A stretch of 15,432 nucleotides of DNA from Microcaldota archaeon. Its GTDB lineage: Archaea > Micrarchaeota > Micrarchaeia > Micrarchaeales > CABMGC01. The translations under genes were made by a program, and so were the position numbers. Below, piece by piece: positions 11,116 through 15,432 of this stretch. The notes under the pieces are model-generated. The model did not search any database and had not been told where the DNA came from. It worked only from the letters and a program-made list of their open reading frames with translations. The stretch covers positions 1 through 15,432 of the forward strand of contig JAJZOS010000009.1 of NCBI GenBank assembly GCA_021851985.1, written 5' to 3'. Positions within the stretch are counted from its first letter, which is position 1, and each line of letters starts with the position of its first letter.

Positions 11116-11868
11116 TTATCCGAGCCCTGAATATAATACATGTGCTATCTTATGTACAAGTTCTTTTCTTTCTTCAGGATTTTTAAAAGCGTGATTGCCT
11201 TTCAGCCTAATACATGCTCTAGAGCATTTGTCGTAAATGTCCATATTCTTGCGCTCTAATATCTCATCTTCTGTCGGGATTATTGTCGTTAGTTTTGTTT
11301 TGTACGAATAAGAAAGGATGGCGTCCTTAGCGTTGAAGCTGCGCAGGCTCGCCCAAAATCCGGGGCCTATTTTCTGCACTTCACCACTTGAACGGGGATA
11401 TACCGTTATACCTGTTTTGTTTACAATTCCACCCTTCTTTGATCTGATTTTACTCTCTAAGCGTGCGGAAGTAACTTCTGAATTTGAATCAGGAGGAGAT
11501 ATAAATAGTGTATTTTGAATATTGTCAGGCGAGAGTAGTGCTATAACATAGCAACCAAGGGACATGCCCAGCAGATAGATATTGTTACCGTAATTTTTGC
11601 GAGTGAAACCTATTACAATATTTAGATCCGCCGCTTCTTTTGCAAGTGTCACCTCCTCTTGCCCTCCTGCGCTCTTGCCATAACCTGCAAAGTCAAATCT
11701 TACTATCCTGAAGCGGCTTGCAAGCGAGTGAGAAATGTCAAGGAAAAGACCACCACCTTCATCTTTATTTGTTCCGAAACCATGGACAAATATTAAGGTT
11801 TTATCCGATTCTTCATTGCCCTCTACAACAAGATCTAGATTTTCGTCAAATTGGTTTTTTATCTTCAT
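11116..11868 (-). CDS. Alpha/beta hydrolase (serine hydrolase)
   Basis: A 250-aa cytosolic alpha/beta-hydrolase. Landmarks are LIFVHGFG (oxyanion-hole HGFG, 29-32), FDFAGYGKSAG (58-68), the nucleophile elbow GMSLG with Ser103, TIIPTEDEIL with the likely acid Asp201 or Glu200, and GNHAF with catalytic His226. The full triad is present, so it should act as an esterase, acyl-hydrolase or peptidase-like enzyme; the substrate cannot be set. The region between strands 6 and 7 (about 130-180) is a small cap. The ATG at 11868 has a TAGAAATTCTA dyad 40 bp upstream, in the 56-bp gap after the preceding unknown gene. Confidence 0.85.
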   Translation of the reverse strand: MKIKNQFDENLDLVVEGNEESDKTLIFVHGFGTNKDEGGGLFLDISHSLASRFRIVRFDFAGYGKSAGGQEEVTLAKEAADLNIVIGFTRKNYGNNIYLLGMSLGCYVIALLSPDNIQNTLFISPPDSNSEVTSARLESKIRSKKGGIVNKTGITVYPRSSGEVQKIGPGFWASLRSFNAKDAILSYSYKTKLTTIIPTEDEILERKNMDIYDKCSRACIRLKGNHAFKNPEERKELVHKIAHVLYSGLG

Positions 11869-11898
11869 AAAATAACCTACAAGAAGATATACAACACT

Positions 11899-11917
11899 TT
11901 AATAGAAATTCTAAAAG
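11899..11917 (-). promoter_or_regulatory. Shared dyad motif TAGAAATTCTA, site 3 (hydrolase)
   Basis: The dyad at 11903-11913 lies within TTAATAGAAATTCTAAAAG, the same 19 bp as at 10616-10634. It is centred 40 bp before the hydrolase ATG. Confidence 0.55.
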
Positions 11918-11924
11918 CATATGT

Positions 11925-12377
11925 TCATGTCTTGCTTATATCGTTATTAATTATGTGCTTTTTCGCGTTCCTTAATTCTATGAGCCTTTTAGCATTTTCA
12001 GAGGTTATGGTGAATGGTCCCATATTATTATTTTCCTTGATTTTTTCAGCCTTAGAAAGCACTTCAACCTGCTCCCATGGGATCCCATATTCAGGCGTCA
12101 CATTATATCCAGAAAAGCACCCTTCTTTCTGCCTCCAGAACTTTATGCCAGTCTCATTAAACTCTATAACGTCTACAGTCTTTACGCTGCCTGTAAAGCC
12201 ATCAACTCTCAGCAGCCTACCGTTAGATCCTTCCTTGAATTCCGCTATTTCCAATTTTATTTTTACTTTTTTGTCATCTTTATTTTTGTCATCAGATCTT
12301 ATTATTTTCTCAACTAGCTCCACTATCTTAGCGTCATATGAATCCTCGTAAGTTTTAGTTTTTTCTGTTCCCGGCAT
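11925..12377 (-). CDS. Hypothetical protein, unknown family
   Basis: About 150 aa, cytosolic, with no Cys cluster or membrane segment. The N-terminus is charged (DDKNKDDKK), followed by strands rich in alternating hydrophobics (VKIKLEIAEF, LLRVDGFTG, VDVIEFNETGIKFWR) and a helical C-terminus (SENAKRLIELRNAKKH). I do not recognise it. A longer ATG at 12401 adds MLVRFGVV but lies only 11 bp from the TATA-like TTATAAATATATG (12407-12418). The ATG at 12377 has GGTG 5 bp upstream and proper promoter distance, so I chose it. Confidence 0.6.
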   Translation of the reverse strand: MPGTEKTKTYEDSYDAKIVELVEKIIRSDDKNKDDKKVKIKLEIAEFKEGSNGRLLRVDGFTGSVKTVDVIEFNETGIKFWRQKEGCFSGYNVTPEYGIPWEQVEVLSKAEKIKENNNMGPFTITSENAKRLIELRNAKKHIINNDISKT

Positions 12378-12435
12378 GACAACACCAAATCTAACTAGCA
12401 TCGCATATATTTATAACTTGCTTTTACCGCATTTT

Positions 12436-12780
12436 TTATCGGCACACTTGTGCCCTTTTATCCTTTTCTATCGTTCCGGTAACCTCCAACGATGCCTCTA
12501 TATATATCGGTTCTGAAACGTTCTTTGATGGAATAACTGCCTGTATTACGCCAGTAGGGTCCCTTATCATCAAAAACAGGTTGTCCGCCATGTCTCTTTT
12601 TCTCCACACCCATCCAAATAAAGTTACCTTTTTGCCCACTTTAGCCTAGCTAAGCAGGTCCTTTATATAAACTTGTTTGCCCTCTACAGGAGCAGTAAAA
12701 TCGTTTCCATTGCTTTTTTTGTTCGTCAAAGTATCAGACTCTATTTTATGCATGGATGGTTCCTTCGTATGTGTAGACAT
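12436..12780 (-). pseudogene. Decayed N-terminal piece of an asparaginyl/aspartyl-tRNA synthetase
   Basis: From an ATG at 12780 the frame reads MSTHTKEPSMHKIESDTLTN and on to VEGKQVYIKDLLS, then an in-frame TAG at about 12647-12649. It continues AKVGKKVTLFGWVWRKRDMA, then LFLMIRDPTGVIQAVIPSKN, and ends TGTIEKDKRA before an unrelated QVCR and a stop at 12436. This is the OB-fold anticodon-binding domain of AsnRS/AspRS-type enzymes (GWVWRKRD and RDPTGVIQAVI are typical). The whole class II catalytic domain is missing. A 67-codon ORF starts after the TAG, but without the catalytic core it could at most be an orphan RNA-binding fragment. The internal TAG and the loss of the rest make it a pseudogene. 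Confidence 0.75.
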
Positions 12781-12837
12781 GTATGAGATCTATTGAATCT
12801 ATCAGACACGTATTTATTAAAAAGCAATAATACATAA

Positions 12838-12857
12838 AAGCGTTATGTCCAACGCTT
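12838..12857 (-). terminator. Possible hairpin terminator of the kinase gene
   Basis: AAGCGTT (12838-12844) and AACGCTT (12851-12857) form a perfect 7-bp stem with a 6-nt loop, 80 bp beyond the 3' end of the 12937 gene. On the minus strand the stem ends in CTTTTATG, so a short T run follows. Confidence 0.35.
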
Positions 12858-12936
12858 ATCTTGCCATAAATCTAATAATTCTCGCTAATCGATGTATTCT
12901 AATTCTCCCACAAGCTGCATTTTAAGATGATCGGAA

Positions 12937-13551
12937 TTATCTTTCCCTTCTTATCAGGCTCTTCAACTCACGCATCTTGGCATCAATTGCACTCACTTCC
13001 TCTTCAGGGGTAAGCAGCCCAGAATCAAGGATAAGATGGTAGAAATTAGGGTCCCTGTAATCCGTGCCAAAGAGTTTCTTCCCTATCGCTGCCTCAGCTC
13101 TCTCCCTTTCACTCAGTATGGTGCTTATCTCTTCGCTGTTTTTGCCGGAATATTCTGGCCTTCCTGCAACGCGCTTAACGCGAACCCCCAATGGCGCGTC
13201 AAGGTATACAATAAGACATTTGTCTTTGTCAAAGATTTGTGGATATCTTGTATCTATTATGCAATGTAGGTCCTGGGCGTAGTGCTTTAGATTTTTGTTT
13301 GCTTCCAGCTGATCTGCCTCTGGTATGGATTTCCAATAATCTTCGAATGTGATATCATTGTTTGGATACTCTTTTTTGTATTGGTCCCTCCATTTTCTGC
13401 CTACAGAGTATACCTCTGTGTTGTATAGAATTGACAACAGGTTTCCTAATGTCGACTTTCCAGAACCAGGAGGACCAACAATCACTATTGGAAGATTAGT
13501 GGTCACTACTGCAGGTTTCTTAGATTTCGTTTTGGTTAATCTATCGCTCAT
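12937..13551 (-). CDS. P-loop nucleotide kinase, archaeal cytidylate-kinase-like
   Basis: A 204-aa P-loop kinase. The Walker A motif IVIVGPPGSGKSTLGNLLS (P-loop 26-33) follows a 20-residue polar extension. Other landmarks are the lid-like CLIVYLDAPLGVRVKRVAGR and the C-terminal ERERAEAAIGKKLFGTDYRD, then FYHLILDSGLLTPEEEV. The order (D-x-PL-x-VRxxR, then R-E-R-x-E-A, then D-x-x-x-YxLxLDS) is that of archaeal CMP kinases (Cytidylate_kin2), which phosphorylate CMP/dCMP with ATP. The insert with ITFEDYWKSIPEADQLEANK is unusual for CMP kinase, so a related nucleoside or cofactor kinase is possible. The ATG at 13551 is 27 bp from a TATA-like GTTTAAATATTAGG (13571-13584). Confidence 0.7.
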   Translation of the reverse strand: MSDRLTKTKSKKPAVVTTNLPIVIVGPPGSGKSTLGNLLSILYNTEVYSVGRKWRDQYKKEYPNNDITFEDYWKSIPEADQLEANKNLKHYAQDLHCIIDTRYPQIFDKDKCLIVYLDAPLGVRVKRVAGRPEYSGKNSEEISTILSERERAEAAIGKKLFGTDYRDPNFYHLILDSGLLTPEEEVSAIDAKMRELKSLIRRER

Positions 13552-13570
13552 AAATATTGATAGCGCTTTT

Positions 13571-13584
13571 CCTAATATTTAAAC
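13571..13584 (-). promoter_or_regulatory. TATA-like box of the kinase gene
   Basis: The minus strand reads GTTTAAATATTAGG, centred about 27 bp before the ATG at 13551, consistent with a leaderless transcript. The rest of the 237-bp gap up to 13789 holds no gene that I can see. Confidence 0.45.
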
Positions 13585-13788
13585 ATTTCATTTTTAATTG
13601 CTGTTAATAGCATCTATCCTATACAAAAAACAATAGTTTATTGTTCCGGTTGCAGAATTGGCGTCAAAAGACAGGTGCTTCAAATTTTGGATACATACCA
13701 AATCGCAGCCTTTTACAGACGATAAAGACTTTTATACTTTGCATTGCCTATAATCATAGTTTACCTGATATAGTGTAACTGTGATATT

Positions 13789-14445
13789 ATGCTTAAAACT
13801 CTTGCCATAGTTCCGTATCACCCATTCCTGAGCTGTAAATACAGCTACGGGTCTCTGCTAAAACGGCTGATTTATCTGGACTATGCTAACATGGAAGGCA
13901 TAACAAAAGAAGAGGAGGGAACCCAAGATAACTGGGTGTCGGTTTTCGAGAAAAGTCCCTACTCATCAAGGTATCTTGTGGATGCAAATCTGAACATACT
14001 CGGCTACTGGCATTTTGTGGCCCTTGACGAAGAACTTTTCAAAAAGGCCAAGAAGGGTCTCATGCTTGACAACGAGATAACCGCAGACAAGATATACTCT
14101 CTTGAGAAGAAGGGAAGGTACAAGATGTATTTCGTCGAGACGGTAACGCACCCGGGCATAACCAACACTGACGCAGCCGCGATGCTTAACGAATCCTTCT
14201 ACGATGCAGTTTATGATTTTGCGAGAAGCGGCATCTTTTTTACCGAACGGATAACTAATGCAATTACTCTGATAGCGGTCAAGAGAGCAATCGATTTCGG
14301 GATGAAGTTTGTCACTAAGAATACCTACAGAGGAAGCGTCTACTCTATGAAAATGACAGATTTTCTACTCAGGAACGCGAGTAGAAGGATGGATCTCTTC
14401 AGGCTCTATTCGAATGAATTCCATGACAGACACAAATTACACTGA
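13789..14445 (+). CDS. GNAT-like protein, unrecognised archaeal family (paralog 2)
   Basis: A 218-aa protein clearly related to 7520-8173 along most of its length. Shared blocks are EEG plus NWVSV, ILGYWHFVALDEELFKKAKK (GYW at 72-74), YKMYFVETV, GIFFTERITNAIT (148-160), FGMKFV (170-175) and RGSVYSM. The N-terminus (MLKTLAIVPYHPFLSCKYSY) differs from paralog 1. Identity by eye is roughly one in three, so the two copies are old. As in paralog 1, no obvious acetyl-CoA loop is seen. A GTGAT ribosome-binding site at 13779-13783 is 5 bp before the ATG. Role unknown. Confidence 0.7.
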   Translation: MLKTLAIVPYHPFLSCKYSYGSLLKRLIYLDYANMEGITKEEEGTQDNWVSVFEKSPYSSRYLVDANLNILGYWHFVALDEELFKKAKKGLMLDNEITADKIYSLEKKGRYKMYFVETVTHPGITNTDAAAMLNESFYDAVYDFARSGIFFTERITNAITLIAVKRAIDFGMKFVTKNTYRGSVYSMKMTDFLLRNASRRMDLFRLYSNEFHDRHKLH

Positions 14446-14557
14446 AAAAATGCCTGAATTTTTACTGAAATTATTTGGGACGATATATCTTCTTCTGAGG
14501 AATTGGGGACAGAAAAGACTTTTTTTCACATATATAAAGTTTTCGTCAGATAAAAAC

Positions 14558-14570
14558 ATATAAATATCTG
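14558..14570 (+). promoter_or_regulatory. TATA-like box of the gene at 14601
   Basis: ACATATAAATATC is centred about 37 bp before the ATG. GGTG at 14590-14593 is a plausible ribosome-binding site in a short leader. Confidence 0.45.
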
Positions 14571-14600
14571 AAAAGACAATATTATTATTGGTGTAAGTAT

Positions 14601-15095
14601 ATGGAAACAACAATACAAAAACCCGGATTAAGTACAGTTGGAAAGAATGGATTTTTAAAGAAAGTTTATGAGCTGCGCAATGATTATGAGAAAAGCGCAA
14701 ATGTTACTCCTGCAGAATCGAAAGCCATACAAGATATAATAGATACGTTTAATGAAGTGTTCAATGGCCAAAGCCGCAACGAGGCTCCGCGCGATGGTTA
14801 TAAAGTACTAGAAAGCATATACAATGCAGAAAAAGTCGTAAGGACACAAGCTTTAGGTCATATTGCGTCAAATGCAATTAGAGACAGGCTCATATCACTT
14901 AATCGCGAAGACTCTCTCGCAAATATATTACTTGCATTAGAAAGTTCGGATTTAGAAAGAACTGAAAAAAGAAAGCTAGATGCAGGACAAAAAGAGCAGG
15001 AGCGGCAGATGGCAGATCTGCAGAAGAGGGTGGAAATCAGTGCCCTGCTGAGGAGAAAAAAAGACAGTGCAAGGAGGGCAGTAATGCAGGAATAA
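14601..15095 (+). CDS. Hypothetical helical protein with C-terminal coiled coil
   Basis: A 164-aa, strongly helical and charged protein. The N-terminal 110 residues are mixed helices (FLKKVYELRNDYEKSANV, AIQDIIDTFNEVFNG, ILLALESSDL). The last 50 residues (LERTEKRKLDAGQKEQERQM, ADLQKRVEISALLRRKKD) look like a long coiled coil. There are no Cys residues, no membrane segment and no motif I can name. The promoter and GGTG site support the ATG at 14601. The C-terminal coil suggests a scaffold or oligomer, but the function is unknown. Confidence 0.65.
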   Translation: METTIQKPGLSTVGKNGFLKKVYELRNDYEKSANVTPAESKAIQDIIDTFNEVFNGQSRNEAPRDGYKVLESIYNAEKVVRTQALGHIASNAIRDRLISLNREDSLANILLALESSDLERTEKRKLDAGQKEQERQMADLQKRVEISALLRRKKDSARRAVMQE

Positions 15096-15231
15096 TTGCA
15101 CTGATCGGCTCATCTATTTATTGGCAAAAAGCGACAAGGGCAAGCTCCGTCCTGGCCATATACTGGTAAATACTAGAGATTGTCCTGTTTTCTGCTTTTT
15201 GATTGATGAATAGACAATATGACAATAACCC

Positions 15232-15432
15232 CTATAATTTCTTTTCCAAGACTATTTGATCATCCCGGCCCTCTAGTCTGGCCTTCTTATATGCTATCCT
15301 GGTGAACCCATTATCGTAATAAAACTTTCTTGTCAGCTTGTAGGGCTCGTAGCTATCTTCGTCAGGCAACGTCTCCACCTGTATGGACATCAGGTCATGG
15401 GTTCTTGCTTCATCCTGAAATCGATTGCTCTC
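15232..15432 (-). CDS. GNAT-family acetyltransferase, C-terminal part (runs off window end)
   Basis: The last 66 codons of a minus-strand gene, stop TAG at 15232-15234, with the 5' end beyond the window. The visible end reads SIQVETLPDEDSYEPYKLTR, then KFYYDNGFTRIAY and DDQIVLEKKL. The pattern Y-x-x-TRxFYxxxGF followed by a final I-x-LxKxL is the usual close of GNAT acetyltransferases (motif B and last strand). The acetyl-CoA loop lies outside the window. It would be the second clear GNAT of this region besides 1964-2461. The 136 bp between 15096 and the stop hold no gene that I can see. Confidence 0.7.
   Translation of the reverse strand, partial: ESNRFQDEARTHDLMSIQVETLPDEDSYEPYKLTRKFYYDNGFTRIAYKKARLEGRDDQIVLEKKL

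Noticed and set aside
11851..12351. 166-codon plus-strand ORF
   Set aside because: Antisense shadow, rich in Ser, Phe and Leu; the minus strand has the promoter and ribosome-binding site. The minus gene is of unknown family, so a small doubt remains.
13660..13720. Possible tRNA-like stretch before paralog 2
   Set aside because: A TTCAAAT near 13679 recalls a T-loop, but no acceptor, D or anticodon stems could be paired around it.
14437..14700. 87-codon minus-strand ORF over the 14601 promoter
   Set aside because: It covers the promoter and the start of a better-supported plus-strand gene and has no family features.

Overview
The window looks archaeal. Most genes have an AT-rich TATA-like box about 25-30 bp before the start codon, consistent with leaderless transcripts, and a few have GGTG-type Shine-Dalgarno sites. 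The gene content fits: a PadR-TRASH regulator, a copper P-type ATPase with an N-terminal YHS domain, an archaeal-style cytidylate kinase-like enzyme, CutA, an archaeal-type AbiE pair and a membrane-anchored FKBP. Moderate GC, compact genes and many small or decayed genes suggest an acidophilic Thermoplasmata- or DPANN/Micrarchaeota-like genome. That placement is inference. No rRNA, tRNA or CRISPR array was seen.

Layout. Positions 1-2461: a partial unknown gene, a membrane-anchored FKBP isomerase, a secreted clan GH-A glycoside hydrolase with 17 N-glycosylation sequons, and a GNAT acetyltransferase. Positions 2462-4076: an AbiE-type toxin-antitoxin pair with the toxin gene first, flanked by mobile debris. 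The debris is an exact 77-bp copy of the 3' end of the TRASH regulator, a solitary IS200/IS605- or REP-like hairpin directly after TTTAT, and a second hairpin resembling an IS605-type right end. Positions 4077-7333: a metal-handling locus with a divergent PadR-TRASH regulator, a 54-aa YHS protein, a small 4-TM protein and a CopA-like Cu+ ATPase; a perfect dyad sits in the divergent promoter region. Positions 7334-8885: another copy of the solitary hairpin, a GNAT-like protein of an unrecognised family, a 24-codon remnant of a second copy, and small hypothetical genes.

Positions 8886-10143: an ankyrin-repeat gene built of near-identical 99-bp units that has lost its last repeat to a stop codon plus a frameshift. 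It shares a bidirectional TATA region with a 34-codon leaderless ORF, and a roughly 400-bp stretch without a convincing gene follows. Positions 10144-12401: minus-strand genes for a CDA-fold deaminase, CutA, an alpha/beta hydrolase and an unknown protein. The first three share a TAGAAATTCTA dyad before their starts. Positions 12436-15432: a decayed N-terminal piece of an asparaginyl/aspartyl-tRNA synthetase, a cytidylate kinase-like gene, a diverged paralog of the gene at 7520, a coiled-coil hypothetical protein, and the C-terminus of another GNAT acetyltransferase running off the end.

The clearest functional unit is the copper/metal locus: TRASH and YHS domains probably sense and carry the metal, and the ATPase exports it. 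The least explained items are the GNAT-like paralog family, the shared dyad before three adjacent genes, and the TTTAT-flanked hairpins tied to the 77-bp duplication.
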